Shown here one piece after another: positions 33,160 to 41,782 of a stretch of 50,110 nucleotides of DNA. Below the pieces are notes generated by a model that worked only from the letters and a program-made list of their open reading frames with translations, had not been told where the DNA came from and made no database searches. The stretch comes from Enterococcus villorum (GTDB lineage: Bacteria; Bacillota; Bacilli; Lactobacillales; Enterococcaceae), in assembly GCF_007990225.1 (NCBI RefSeq), contig NZ_BJWF01000017.1:1-50110 (forward strand). The letters run 5' to 3'. The position numbers were made by a program, and so were the translations under genes. Every line of letters begins with the position of its first letter. Position 1 is the first letter of the stretch.

Positions 33160-34515
33160 CTATAACGTATCGAAATCAAAATCATCAAAGTTAATTTCTT
33201 CTACTTCTGTTTCTTCTGCTTCCAGCTCTTCTTTTAAATATTGATTATCCAAAACTTTGATAAAAGGATAGTAAATACCCATGCCTAACAAGATAAGTAA
33301 CGCTTGAAGGATAGAAGCTTGCCAGCCACTCACTAAAAATCCCGAAATAATTGGTGGCGTAGTCCAAGGTAGTTGGATTCCATTTGTATAAGCAACTAAG
33401 CCTAAATCCATGCAGAAATATGCAATAATAATGTTGATCGTCGGCACCAAAACAAAAGGAATCAAGATAATCGGATTCAATACGATGGGTAACCCAAAAA
33501 TAATTGGTTCGTTGATACCAAAAATCCCTGGTACAAGCGACAATTGTGAGAGTTTCTTCACTCGCTGACTTTTACACACAATAATCATGACTAAAATCAG
33601 TGATAAAGTAGAACCACCTCCGCCAAAAGTCGCAAACATGTCTTGAAATTGTCCGGTAATGATATTAGGAATTGCATGACCATCTTTGAAGGCATTTAAA
33701 TTTTCAATGGACAACGCACGCAGCACAGGGTTGAATACTGCCCCTACGACACTTGAACCATTGATGCCAAAAAAACAGAAAAAATGTAAAAATAAGTACG
33801 CAATAATCATGGCTCCTAAAGTATTTCCTAAACTTAGTAATGGCGTTTGTAAAAATTTAAATAGTATTTCTTGTAGATTTCCATAAGTAGTATGAGCGGC
33901 TAACCAATTCACTATCATAAAAAATGTCAAAATAACGAAACTTGGAATCAATGCTTCAAAAGACTTAACGACTGTTGGCGGTACACCATCGGGCATTTTA
34001 ATCGTCCAACCTTTTCGAATCAAAGCGACAAACATCCGAGTCGATAATAAAGCGACAACCATCCCTAGAAATAAACCACTTGACCCCATCCAACGCAAAG
34101 GTAAACTTCCTACTTCATATACTTCGGACGAACCTTCTGGCGTAAACAAGGTTGAAAAAGGGGTGACAATAAAAAAGGAAACTAAAGAAATAATTGCGGC
34201 TTGCATAGCATCTACTTTAAATTGTTTGGCCAAACTATAACCAATACCTGCTACAGCTAAGATTGTCATAATATCAAAACTAGCTGTAGCGGGTTTGTTT
34301 AACATAGTTGCCCAATCTTCTCCTAAAAAACTGCTCATCAATTCATTCCAGTTAGGAATAGGGAAATTGGTCAATACAAGAAACAACGACCCGACGATTA
34401 ATAATGGAGTAGATAATAAAAAGCCATCTCGTATCGCAATCAAATACTTGTTTTCCCCAACTGATTTTGCCATTGGTGTCAATACTTTTTCCAACCAATT
34501 CAAAAATTTTTGCAT
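33160..34515 (-). CDS. PTS EIIC, cellobiose/lichenan (lactose) family
   Basis: Membrane permease of a PTS, 451 residues from the ATG at 34515 (MQKFLNWLEKVLTPMA). GGAGG precedes it, and the upstream in-frame start is rejected. About ten membrane segments are present. Family features include FFCFFGINGSSVVGAVFNPV and GIFGINEPIIFGLPIVLNPI. The family usually carries beta-glucosides, chitobiose or lactose. Gene context suggests an amino-sugar conjugate instead. The C-terminus is acidic. It lies 12 bases before the GrdB-like gene. Confidence 0.92.
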   Translation of the reverse strand: MQKFLNWLEKVLTPMAKSVGENKYLIAIRDGFLLSTPLLIVGSLFLVLTNFPIPNWNELMSSFLGEDWATMLNKPATASFDIMTILAVAGIGYSLAKQFKVDAMQAAIISLVSFFIVTPFSTLFTPEGSSEVYEVGSLPLRWMGSSGLFLGMVVALLSTRMFVALIRKGWTIKMPDGVPPTVVKSFEALIPSFVILTFFMIVNWLAAHTTYGNLQEILFKFLQTPLLSLGNTLGAMIIAYLFLHFFCFFGINGSSVVGAVFNPVLRALSIENLNAFKDGHAIPNIITGQFQDMFATFGGGGSTLSLILVMIIVCKSQRVKKLSQLSLVPGIFGINEPIIFGLPIVLNPIILIPFVLVPTINIIIAYFCMDLGLVAYTNGIQLPWTTPPIISGFLVSGWQASILQALLILLGMGIYYPFIKVLDNQYLKEELEAEETEVEEINFDDFDFDTL

Positions 34516-34569
34516 AAGTTTTCCTCCAATCTTGTTTTCAAGTTTATTTGTATCCGTTCTCAAATGCTG

Positions 34570-34902
34570 TTATTCTTTTTTACTTTCTTTGATTAACTTC
34601 AATACATCTTTTAACGCACGTTCGCCATCCATCATGCCGTAAGCTTCCGTAGCAATCATCCCTACTGGAATACCTTGCGCTTCAAAAGTTCCTTTCATCT
34701 TGTCGCTCAAGTGTCTGACTTGCGGTCCTAATAAAATAGCTATTGGTTTTTCTTTTTCTACCTTGTCTTCTGCATGAATCGCTGGAAACGCTTGGATTTC
34801 CAAAGGCATCTGATGTTTTTTCACTACTTCCATCATTTTATTCACCATAATACTTGTCGACATCCCAGCTTCACAAAATAAATAGATTTTTTTAGTGGTC
34901 AT
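34570..34902 (-). CDS. PTS EIIB, lactose/cellobiose family
   Basis: 110 residues. The phosphorylated Cys is Cys10 in FCEAGMSTSIMV, the family P-loop. It passes phosphate from EIIA to the sugar carried by the adjacent EIIC. No EIIA gene occurs in the window, so an EIIA encoded elsewhere must serve it. AGGAGG precedes the ATG. It lies 62 bases after the glycosylasparaginase gene. Confidence 0.93.
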   Translation of the reverse strand: MTTKKIYLFCEAGMSTSIMVNKMMEVVKKHQMPLEIQAFPAIHAEDKVEKEKPIAILLGPQVRHLSDKMKGTFEAQGIPVGMIATEAYGMMDGERALKDVLKLIKESKKE

Positions 34903-34964
34903 TTTTCTTCCTCCTTTATCTATAAAAACAATGGAACATTCGCCGATCTAACTCACTCATGGAG

Positions 34965-35912
34965 TCAAATCGGTGCTTTGATTCTTTTTTCATATGCCTC
35001 TAACCATTCTTTTGTAATAGGTTCAATAATGGTTTTCTGGTTATCATCAGGGTTGGCTAAATAAATGGCAGGTTTTTCATTAGCTGTTGCCACACTAAAC
35101 GTAAATTCGACGTTGGTTGCAACACCCCATTCCCCTTTTTTATTCATTGCCACTAAAGAAAAAGCACCCGCTTTGCCATAGCGTTCTTTAAGTAAATGAG
35201 TAAATGAATAAACCGCTTGATCACAAGCTTCTTGTGGCGTCTTCCCTTCCCCCATCAAACGGACAATTTCATAAGCTAAACACCCTTTCATCAGGTCTTC
35301 TCCAAGACCAGTAGCTGTCGCTCCCCCAATTTGGCTGTCCACATAAAAACCAGAACCCGACAGTGGCGAATCTCCTACTCTTCCAGTTTTTTTCATAAAT
35401 AAACCGGAGCTAGAAGTTCCTACTGCCATTCCTTGATGCTTGTCTAAAGAAACAACACCCACTGTATCATGACCATCATAAGGACTTAAGTTCGTCTTTG
35501 CGATTTCTTCTAGTCGTTTTTGCCAAATTTTTTTTGCTCGATTTGTCAACATGTTCTTACGTTCAAAACCTGCTAACATTGCATATTCCGTTGCTCCTTG
35601 CCCAACACGAAAACTATTGAATTTTTCATTACTTAATTTTCTTGCAACCGAAATCGGATTCGCTACATCTACGATACTTGCTACTGCTCCAATTTTAAAA
35701 GTATTCCCATCCATAAAAGCCGCATCCATTTCTACGATCCCGCGTTCATTCGGTAGTCCACCGTATCCAACTGATTTATAAAATGGATAATCTTCTACAT
35801 ATTTGATCGAAGCTTCGACTGCGTCCCCACATGTTCCTTCATTTTCTAATAACTCTTTTGCATTTATCACGCCTTCATGTGCCATTCGCCAAGTGGCTAT
35901 GATTCCCCACAT
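34965..35912 (-). CDS. Glycosylasparaginase (N4-(beta-N-acetylglucosaminyl)-L-asparaginase)
   Basis: Ntn-hydrolase of 315 residues. The autocleavage and nucleophile site is GHDTVG, with Thr150. RVGDSPLSGSG (178-188) and GGATATGLGED (196-206) bind the asparagine part. There is no signal peptide, so it acts in the cytoplasm. The family cleaves GlcNAc-Asn to aspartate and the glycosylamine; some relatives are isoaspartyl peptidases. As the first gene of a PTS operon it may act on an imported, possibly phosphorylated, glycoasparagine. AGGAGGG precedes the ATG. Confidence 0.9.
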   Translation of the reverse strand: MWGIIATWRMAHEGVINAKELLENEGTCGDAVEASIKYVEDYPFYKSVGYGGLPNERGIVEMDAAFMDGNTFKIGAVASIVDVANPISVARKLSNEKFNSFRVGQGATEYAMLAGFERKNMLTNRAKKIWQKRLEEIAKTNLSPYDGHDTVGVVSLDKHQGMAVGTSSSGLFMKKTGRVGDSPLSGSGFYVDSQIGGATATGLGEDLMKGCLAYEIVRLMGEGKTPQEACDQAVYSFTHLLKERYGKAGAFSLVAMNKKGEWGVATNVEFTFSVATANEKPAIYLANPDDNQKTIIEPITKEWLEAYEKRIKAPI

Positions 35913-35955
35913 CGTTATCCCTCCTATTCGTTGTAACGCTTACATTTATTTTAAT

Positions 35956-35980
35956 TAGTATATACTATTATGTCTATACC
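35956..35980 (-). promoter_or_regulatory. Candidate GntR operator and cre-like site upstream of the PTS operon
   Basis: TAGTATATACTA (35956-35967) is a perfect 12-base palindrome, followed by a related GTCTATACC. Nearer the gene, TGTAACGCTTACA (35932-35944 region) is a near-cre dyad one base short of consensus. The same GTATATAC core lies upstream of the GntR gene. Confidence 0.55.
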
Positions 35981-36033
35981 AAAAAGAGACTTTTCCTAAA
36001 ATCTAATTGATTTATCAGACAAGTCTCTTTTTT
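35981..36033. terminator. Terminator of the gntR-peptidase unit
   Basis: AAAAAGAGACTT pairs with AAGTCTCTTTTT. It lies 13 bases after the peptidase stop and just upstream of the PTS operon promoter region. Confidence 0.85.
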
Positions 36034-36045
36034 ATCGAAGTTTAA

Positions 36046-37347
36046 TTATTCAATTAACGCCTTGATGCTTCGCAAATAAATTTCTAAATTCATGCGAAGA
36101 TCGGCCACATCCATGTATTCATTTTTATTATGGGCAATCCCTTTTTGTCCAGGAAATGAAGGCCCAAATGCGACAATATTGGGAACTTTCCTTGCATAAG
36201 TTGCGCCTGTTGTCGTGACAGGTGTTGCGTCGTTGCCAGTCATTTCTTCATAAATTTTTGACAACTGTTTGATCTTTTCTGTCTCTTTTTTTCGACAAAT
36301 ACCGGGAATACTTCGATTAATGGTTAGTGTGGCACCCTCTGGTAAATTGCGCACCACGCCTTCAACAACTTGTTTTTCTGTAGCGGAAACTGGGTAACGA
36401 AAAGCAACTTCTAAATTTAAGCCATCTGTTTTTTTTTGTAAAGTAACGGGGGTCAAGATTAGTTTTCCTGAATCTTCATCTGCTAAAGTTAAACCAAGGC
36501 CTTCTCCATAATGCTTGTCATGAAAACATTGAAAAATCCAAGAAAAATAGTGTTTTAGTTGTTCTGGTATATCTGGTATATCTTTTAATTTTTTAGCAAG
36601 TAATGTCAGCGCATTTTCACCTAATTCTGGCGCATTACTTGGCGAACGTTTTCCCAATATAGGATATTCTTTCTCATTGATCCTGACACTCAACAAATCA
36701 GGAACATGATCACGGGATTGGTCTCCTTTAAACTCACTTATTTTCGTTAAATCTACTTTGCTAAGAGGTAAATGAATCGTTACATTGACTATTCCTCTTT
36801 CTCCATAAACAACAGGATACTTACAATCAGGGGTAAAGCCAAAAATTGGTGGTACTTCTTCTTCTAAATAATGCGTAATATCAGACATTCCACTTTCTTC
36901 GTCTGTCCCAAAAATAATACGAATGGTTTTTCGAGGAACGAAGCCCATTTTTTTCAATAATATTAACGCATAAAAGCAACTAATAATCGGTCCTTTATTA
37001 TCTAGAATCCCCCGCCCATAAAAACGATCCTTTTTTTCTGTTAAGTCAAATGGCGGAAATTCCCAGCCAGAACCAGCTGGCACAACATCTAAGTGCCCAA
37101 TAATTCCAATATAGTCTTCATCCTCTTCACCCCATTGAACATAGCCAATGGCATCATCAATCACTTTTGTTTTAAATCCAACCTCTTCTCCTTTTCTAAT
37201 GACGAGCGCCAACGCACTGCGAGGTCCTTCCCCATACGGATCCAAAGGTTGAGGTTGTCCTTTTACACTAGGTACTTTCATGACTTCTCGAAGAAATTCA
37301 AGAAACTCCTCCCAATGGTCAGCCAACATTATTTTTAAGTTTTCCAT
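36046..37347 (-). CDS. M20 family dipeptidase (PepV/Sapep-like)
   Basis: 433 residues. The metal-binding sites are IGHLDVVPAGSGW, GRGILDNKGP and FGTDEESGMSD. The C-terminal motif includes TGATYARKVPNIVAFGP with HNKNEYM. The length and the large lid domain fit the Xaa-His/Sapep dipeptidase branch rather than ArgE. It is cotranscribed with the GntR regulator (four bases apart), which suggests that it processes peptides linked to the neighbouring PTS substrate, for example glycopeptides. Confidence 0.92.
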   Translation of the reverse strand: MENLKIMLADHWEEFLEFLREVMKVPSVKGQPQPLDPYGEGPRSALALVIRKGEEVGFKTKVIDDAIGYVQWGEEDEDYIGIIGHLDVVPAGSGWEFPPFDLTEKKDRFYGRGILDNKGPIISCFYALILLKKMGFVPRKTIRIIFGTDEESGMSDITHYLEEEVPPIFGFTPDCKYPVVYGERGIVNVTIHLPLSKVDLTKISEFKGDQSRDHVPDLLSVRINEKEYPILGKRSPSNAPELGENALTLLAKKLKDIPDIPEQLKHYFSWIFQCFHDKHYGEGLGLTLADEDSGKLILTPVTLQKKTDGLNLEVAFRYPVSATEKQVVEGVVRNLPEGATLTINRSIPGICRKKETEKIKQLSKIYEEMTGNDATPVTTTGATYARKVPNIVAFGPSFPGQKGIAHNKNEYMDVADLRMNLEIYLRSIKALIE

Positions 37348-37351
37348 CTTC

Positions 37352-38071
37352 TCACTCCTTTTTTTGACGTATCAATGTGTTTTTAAATGTATAACGATCT
37401 GCACGATAAAAAGAACAGTCATACAAAATGGGTTTAGCATCAGGAGAATAAGTCAACGAATGCACAAATAATAATGGCTCACCGACGGACACATTTAGAA
37501 GTTCGGCAATCTCTGAAGTGACTTTGATCGCTTCAACTTCTTGATGGGAATAAGCGATTTCAATATTTTTTTCAATTACTTGATACAGTGAACCACTTAA
37601 TTCTTTTTTCGTGGCTTCACCAAGATAGCGTTTTAAAATATAGAGATTTTCGACTGTCATCGGTTCTTTTTCAAAATAACGTAATCGTCTTAAATGAATC
37701 ATTGGTTCGTCTGCATATTCTCCAAATACTTGTTTAATATTTGCTGGTAATTCTTTGATCAGTTCATACTCTAATACTTTGGTTTTTGTTTCTTTTCCTT
37801 GTATTTGTGCTGTTTCAGTAAAACTTTGTAGGCCGCCAGAGCCACTTTTAATTTTCGGGCGTTTCATTACGTACGTGCCTTTTCCTTTTTCTTTTATCAA
37901 TAGATTCTGACTGATCAATCGTTCAATTGCTTTCCTTACAGTCAAGCGACTACATTGAAACTCATCTGCTAAGTCATATTCTGAAGGCAGCTTTTGACTA
38001 GAAACATATATGCCTTCTGCTACTCGTTGTTCAATTTTATTAGCGATTTCTTGAAATTTAGGTTGTTTCAC
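37352..38071 (-). CDS. GntR-family regulator with UTRA domain
   Basis: 239 residues. The N-terminal winged helix (about 1-70) has LPSEYDLADEFQCSRLTVRK. The C-terminal UTRA ligand-binding domain (about 90-235) ends with YDCSFYRADRYTF. UTRA regulators commonly sense sugar phosphates such as GlcNAc-6-P or glucosamine-6-P, which fits an amino-sugar PTS. It probably binds the GTATATAC palindromes upstream of itself and of the PTS operon. Confidence 0.93.
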   Translation of the reverse strand: MKQPKFQEIANKIEQRVAEGIYVSSQKLPSEYDLADEFQCSRLTVRKAIERLISQNLLIKEKGKGTYVMKRPKIKSGSGGLQSFTETAQIQGKETKTKVLEYELIKELPANIKQVFGEYADEPMIHLRRLRYFEKEPMTVENLYILKRYLGEATKKELSGSLYQVIEKNIEIAYSHQEVEAIKVTSEIAELLNVSVGEPLLFVHSLTYSPDAKPILYDCSFYRADRYTFKNTLIRQKKE

Positions 38072-38170
38072 TTTATTTCCTCCCTAAAGACTATCCTAAG
38101 TTCGTGTTTCTCTATTCATTTTTATACATAAGGGGATATGCGTTAGAAGAAACGATTTACCTTTCAAATA

Positions 38171-38196
38171 AAGTATATATCAAAAGGTATATACTT
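38171..38196 (-). promoter_or_regulatory. Candidate GntR operator upstream of gntR
   Basis: Two related half-dyads, AAGTATATATC (38171-38181) and GGTATATACTT (38186-38196), are 15 bases apart, centre to centre. The GTATATAC core matches the palindrome upstream of the glycosylasparaginase gene. Confidence 0.5.
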
Positions 38197-38226
38197 ATAC
38201 TTATATTCTTGCTATTTAGTCAAAAA

Positions 38227-38266
38227 AAAAGCCAAAAACCATCAAATGATTTGCTGGTTTCGGCTT
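38227..38266 (-). terminator. Terminator downstream of the deacetylase gene
   Basis: On the minus strand AAGCCGAAACC pairs with GGTTTTTGGCTT, followed by a long T-run. It ends the sigV-rsiV-deacetylase transcript about 200 bases after the last stop. The stretch 38267-38468 shows nothing else that I can support. Confidence 0.8.
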
Positions 38267-38468
38267 GATTTATTCACTCAAATATTCGTTCCATTTTCAA
38301 AAAACGTATTTGTTACTCTTATATTATAAAATTTGAATAGCTGTTACACTCAACACTCCAGGACTAGTTTTTTGAATTTGTAGTTATTTTTGAGAAGTTT
38401 TGCTGTATTCTCATTTTTCCAAAGTAAAAAATTATATTGCTCGTTTTTTAATGGGGTATTCTAGGGAT

Positions 38469-39341
38469 TCATTGATACGCTTGACGATCGTTTCTACCAT
38501 AATAGTTCTCTACAGCTGTTGGATGCCCCAATAGATCTCCGACTGTCGTAATGCGATAACCTTGCTCTTTTAGATAATCGATTACTTTAGGAATGGCGTT
38601 AATTGTTTCATGATAAATATCATGGAACAATATAATGGAACCATCATATACCGTTGTTTGAATTTTTTGTATAATTGATTCAGTATTTCTTGTTCTCCAG
38701 TCTTCTGAATCAACAGACCATTGGATAATCGGCCGTTGGATGATCTCTGCCCCTACTTTTGTGATAGAACCATATGGGGGACGGATAAAAGTGGCTTTTT
38801 TCCCCGTTGCCTTTTCAATTTCATTATCTGTTTTAGTCACTTCATCCATAATTGCCTGAGTAGAAAGGCGCGTAAGGTCTTGGTGATTGAATGTGTGATT
38901 ACCGATCTCATGTCCTTCTTTAGCTGCTTGCTTTACGATTTCTGGATGCTGTGCCGCTTTTTCACCTAAGACGAAAAAGGTAGCATGTACTTTTTTTTCT
39001 TTGAGAATTTGTAAAAGCTGTGGTGTCGTTGTAGCACCGGGTCCGTCATCAAAACTGATTGCAACACTTTTGTCCGTTGGATTTTGTGATTGTGTTGTAT
39101 TTTGTTTTGGTTCCAGAACTTGTGTTTCACTACTTGGTACAGATTGTTCACTTTTTTCGGTTTCTTTAGAGGAGGAAACTGTTCTTTGACTCGTCTCTGC
39201 TACTTTATCTTGCTTAAAAGACTGTGATGAACTTATTGTTTTTTGATCTGCAGCAATAAGAGTAGTGAGTGAATAGATTTCAAAAAATAAAAGTATAAAT
39301 AAACCAATGGTACCAATGACTAATAAATTTCTCTTCAACAT
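38469..39341 (-). CDS. Polysaccharide (peptidoglycan) deacetylase, NodB family
   Basis: 290 residues. One N-terminal membrane helix (about 8-26) is followed by a Ser/Thr/Gln-rich linker of about 65 residues and a NodB domain. Motif 1 is SFDDGPGA, motif 2 is HTFNH with the two metal His, motif 3 is RPPYGS, and the last His is in LFHDIYHET. It would deacetylate GlcNAc in peptidoglycan outside the membrane, which blocks lysozyme. It is downstream of sigV-rsiV in the same direction, as with SigV-linked deacetylases in other Firmicutes. Confidence 0.9.
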   Translation of the reverse strand: MLKRNLLVIGTIGLFILLFFEIYSLTTLIAADQKTISSSQSFKQDKVAETSQRTVSSSKETEKSEQSVPSSETQVLEPKQNTTQSQNPTDKSVAISFDDGPGATTTPQLLQILKEKKVHATFFVLGEKAAQHPEIVKQAAKEGHEIGNHTFNHQDLTRLSTQAIMDEVTKTDNEIEKATGKKATFIRPPYGSITKVGAEIIQRPIIQWSVDSEDWRTRNTESIIQKIQTTVYDGSIILFHDIYHETINAIPKVIDYLKEQGYRITTVGDLLGHPTAVENYYGRNDRQAYQ

Positions 39342-39409
39342 GTTTTTTCTTCCTTTACGCTAGTTTCAACTCTTTATCCACTTAATAGTTGCCTCTCTCA
39401 ATTTTGAAT

Positions 39410-40303
39410 TTAATTATTTAAATAATCTTTTGATGCTAAGATATTTTTCGTGACAGATTTAGGAATGACAAATTCTGGTGTCCCCATATAGCCAGGTGCA
39501 ATCGCAAATTGTTCATAGACAAGGACTAATTCATGATTTTCATTGATATAAAATTGACTATTTTTAGTGATTAAAGGAACTTCCTTGACCCCACCATCTT
39601 TAAAATCAGCTTCTGTCCAATAGTAGTTATTAGCATTTTCTTTCACCTTTTTTTTCATTTGAGCTTTCACTTCATTTGTAAGCACTGAATAATAACTGTT
39701 ATCTTTAAATAAAAGGGGAAGAGATAATACCACGCCATTTTTTTTGTCAATCGTGTCAAATTTTTTCTCTGTGTAACTATCTGCGGCCGTTTGTGTAAGG
39801 TTTCTTTCAATGACTAAAAAGCGCGAATCATCCAATACTTTCTGATAATCTCCTGTAATCTGCATATGCTCTGTTTGAAAATTTTGGTATTGTATTTTTG
39901 CCTTTTCAAACGCCTCTTGCCCTTCATGAAAGTATTTTTTATTGAGCCCATGAATTGTTTCATTTTCTTGTTCGTCATCCATACTAATTTGAGGAACACG
40001 AATATTAATCTTTTCATCAGAAAGAGTTTCACCTACGATTAGTTTGACTACTGGACCAATAATGGGTAAGTCTTTCGCAAAGCTACGTACTTGATGATTA
40101 AAAAGTACGCTACTTACTATCAGAGTAATAAGTGCAAAAGAAAAAATACCTCTTTTGATTCTCCTTTTTCTTTTTAATTTTTTGGTGAATCGTTGTTCTT
40201 CTATTAAATAACGATTGATAAGGTTACTTTTGATGCCTTGAGGAATTTTTTCTTGCTGGTAGGTCTTTTTCAGTTGATCCAGTTCTTCCTTAGCAGAATA
40301 CAT
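39410..40303 (-). CDS. rsiV: Anti-sigma-V factor RsiV
   Basis: 297 residues. The cytoplasmic N-terminus (about 1-50) binds the sigma factor, one membrane helix lies at about 52-69, and the extracellular part has a DUF4179-like stretch followed by a DUF3298-like domain (about 185-290, KKNGVVLSLPLLF to VLVYEQFAIAPGYMG). In B. subtilis and E. faecalis RsiV binds lysozyme and is then cut to free SigV. It lies 14 bases after sigV. Confidence 0.88.
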   Translation of the reverse strand: MYSAKEELDQLKKTYQQEKIPQGIKSNLINRYLIEEQRFTKKLKRKRRIKRGIFSFALITLIVSSVLFNHQVRSFAKDLPIIGPVVKLIVGETLSDEKINIRVPQISMDDEQENETIHGLNKKYFHEGQEAFEKAKIQYQNFQTEHMQITGDYQKVLDDSRFLVIERNLTQTAADSYTEKKFDTIDKKNGVVLSLPLLFKDNSYYSVLTNEVKAQMKKKVKENANNYYWTEADFKDGGVKEVPLITKNSQFYINENHELVLVYEQFAIAPGYMGTPEFVIPKSVTKNILASKDYLNN

Positions 40304-40317
40304 TCTTTTTTTCTCCT

Positions 40318-40770
40318 TTACTGTAAAATTTTTCTTAATTGATTCAATGAGCGATACATTTTCGTTTTCACAGTATTTTCATTCAATTCTAAAATTTCAG
40401 CGATTTCTTTTAAACGAAAGCCTTCAAAAAAATGTAGTATCAAGATCTCTTTTTCTGGACTATCGATTTTTTCCAAAACAGCGTATAACTCAGTGATCGA
40501 GTACGACATAGAAGATTCTCCGAGAATCAATTTTTCATCTAATTGGGACCAATTATTTCGCTTTTGCTTACGCCACGCGTCAATAGCTGTCCGAATAAGA
40601 ATTCGATAAAACCAAGCTGAGAATTGTTCGATTTCTATCCCTTTTTCAAAATTATTTAAGGCTTTATAAAAACTATCTTGGATGACATCCAAGGCTTCTT
40701 CTTTGTTATGAACGTAATTCATCGTAATCTGAAACATTTTATCATATTCATTTTCGATCAGTTGTTTCAA
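40318..40770 (-). CDS. sigV: ECF sigma factor SigV
   Basis: ECF sigma factor with region 2 (DVIQDSFYKALNNFEKG) and region 4 (EILILHFFEGFRLKEIAEIL, then NENTVKTKMYRSLNQLRK). It is paired with rsiV and a deacetylase, which supports the SigV assignment. The TTG start at 40770 has no ribosome site. The frame stays open upstream without an ATG, and an ATT at 40821 lies about seven bases after AAAGGAG, which would add 17 residues. The true start is therefore uncertain. Confidence 0.88.
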   Translation of the reverse strand: MKQLIENEYDKMFQITMNYVHNKEEALDVIQDSFYKALNNFEKGIEIEQFSAWFYRILIRTAIDAWRKQKRNNWSQLDEKLILGESSMSYSITELYAVLEKIDSPEKEILILHFFEGFRLKEIAEILELNENTVKTKMYRSLNQLRKILQ

Positions 40771-40854
40771 TTGATACTTCGATCTTTCTATTTGTTGCTT
40801 TTTTTTATAACGACTGAAAATAGCTTTTCACTCCTTTCCTTCACAACTTATTAA

Positions 40855-40881
40855 GACGTATAGCTAAGTAAAAAAGTTTCA
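40855..40881 (-). promoter_or_regulatory. Autoregulatory SigV (ECF) promoter
   Basis: On the minus strand -35 TGAAAC (40876-40881) and -10 CGTC (40855-40858) are 17 bases apart, matching the known SigV/ECF consensus. It lies directly upstream of sigV. The rest of 40882-41000 shows no gene. Confidence 0.75.
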
Positions 40882-41000
40882 AAAAAAATTTTTTTATGTA
40901 TAAAAAAATGATGAAATAAAAATGAGATTGTGACAAAAACTGTCGACAATCCCTAAAAAAATACTCCCTTATTCCAGAAAGTGTACGTGTACCTAGAAAA

Positions 41001-41057
41001 AATAAGCCGAAGAGATTCGAAACAATTAACTGCTTGTCTCAAATTCTTCCGCTTATT
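41001..41057 (-). terminator. rpoE terminator
   Basis: AATAAGCCGAAGA and TCTTCCGCTTATT pair with one mismatch around a long loop, 40 bases after the rpoE stop. The minus-strand end is T-rich. Confidence 0.7.
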
Positions 41058-41098
41058 TCTTAGTATCTTTCGTTCACGACTTCTTTACGTATGAGAAT

Positions 41099-41707
41099 TT
41101 ACTCTTCTGTAAACTCTTCGTCTTCGTAGTCTTCTTCATCATCTTCATCAATGATGCTCAGATCCTCTTCGATATTGCCTGGTAACTCTTCTTCGTCATC
41201 GCTTGTATCATCTGCACCTATTTCTTGCAGGTCAGAGTTATAAGCAGCGATTTCTTCATCTTCTTCGTCATCGTCTTCAAATAGATCATCATCATCTTCA
41301 TCAGATAGATCAGTATCTTCTGGGTCATCATCATTATAATCGATCGCATCTTCATCATCGTTGATAAAGGCATTTACTTTTTTACGTTTGCGTCGACGAG
41401 GTGTGTCTTCATCTTCTTCGTCGATTCCATGGTTTACTTCTTCGTCAATTGAGTCGATCGCATACCATGAACGTAAGCCCCAACGATTGTCACCTAATGA
41501 AATAAAGCTACCATCAATATTTAAGTCAGTATAAAATTGTGCGAGTGAATCACGAATTTCACTATCTGATTTTCCAAGGTAAGTTTGGATTTGGTTGGCT
41601 AAATCAGAAAAATCCATGACATCGCCACGTTGTTCTAAGATCGCATGTGCTACTTCGATCATTGATAATTCGCTTTTGTTTGCACCTTCAAATACACTAA
41701 TTTCCAA
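41099..41707 (-). CDS. rpoE: RNA polymerase delta subunit
   Basis: 202 residues. The N-terminal HARE-HTH-type domain (about 1-90, [20 protein letters not shown] to NRWGLRSWY) is followed by a very acidic Asp/Glu tail of about 110 residues, broken by a short basic patch RRRKRKKV. This Firmicute-specific subunit helps RNA polymerase recycle and increases promoter selectivity. It usually lies upstream of pyrG, which is not seen here because the downstream genes differ. Confidence 0.96.
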   Translation of the reverse strand: MEISVFEGANKSELSMIEVAHAILEQRGDVMDFSDLANQIQTYLGKSDSEIRDSLAQFYTDLNIDGSFISLGDNRWGLRSWYAIDSIDEEVNHGIDEEDEDTPRRRKRKKVNAFINDDEDAIDYNDDDPEDTDLSDEDDDDLFEDDDEEDEEIAAYNSDLQEIGADDTSDDEEELPGNIEEDLSIIDEDDEEDYEDEEFTEE

Positions 41708-41782
41708 TCAGGACACGTCCTTTCACAGTCTACTCCTTATCATACAAAATCATACGTAAAAAATCAAACGTTTCTTTGTAAT

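Noticed and set aside
35932-35944. Full cre (CcpA) site upstream of the glycosylasparaginase gene
   Set aside because: The dyad TGTAACGCTTACA is one base shorter than the cre consensus, so it is only noted as cre-like.
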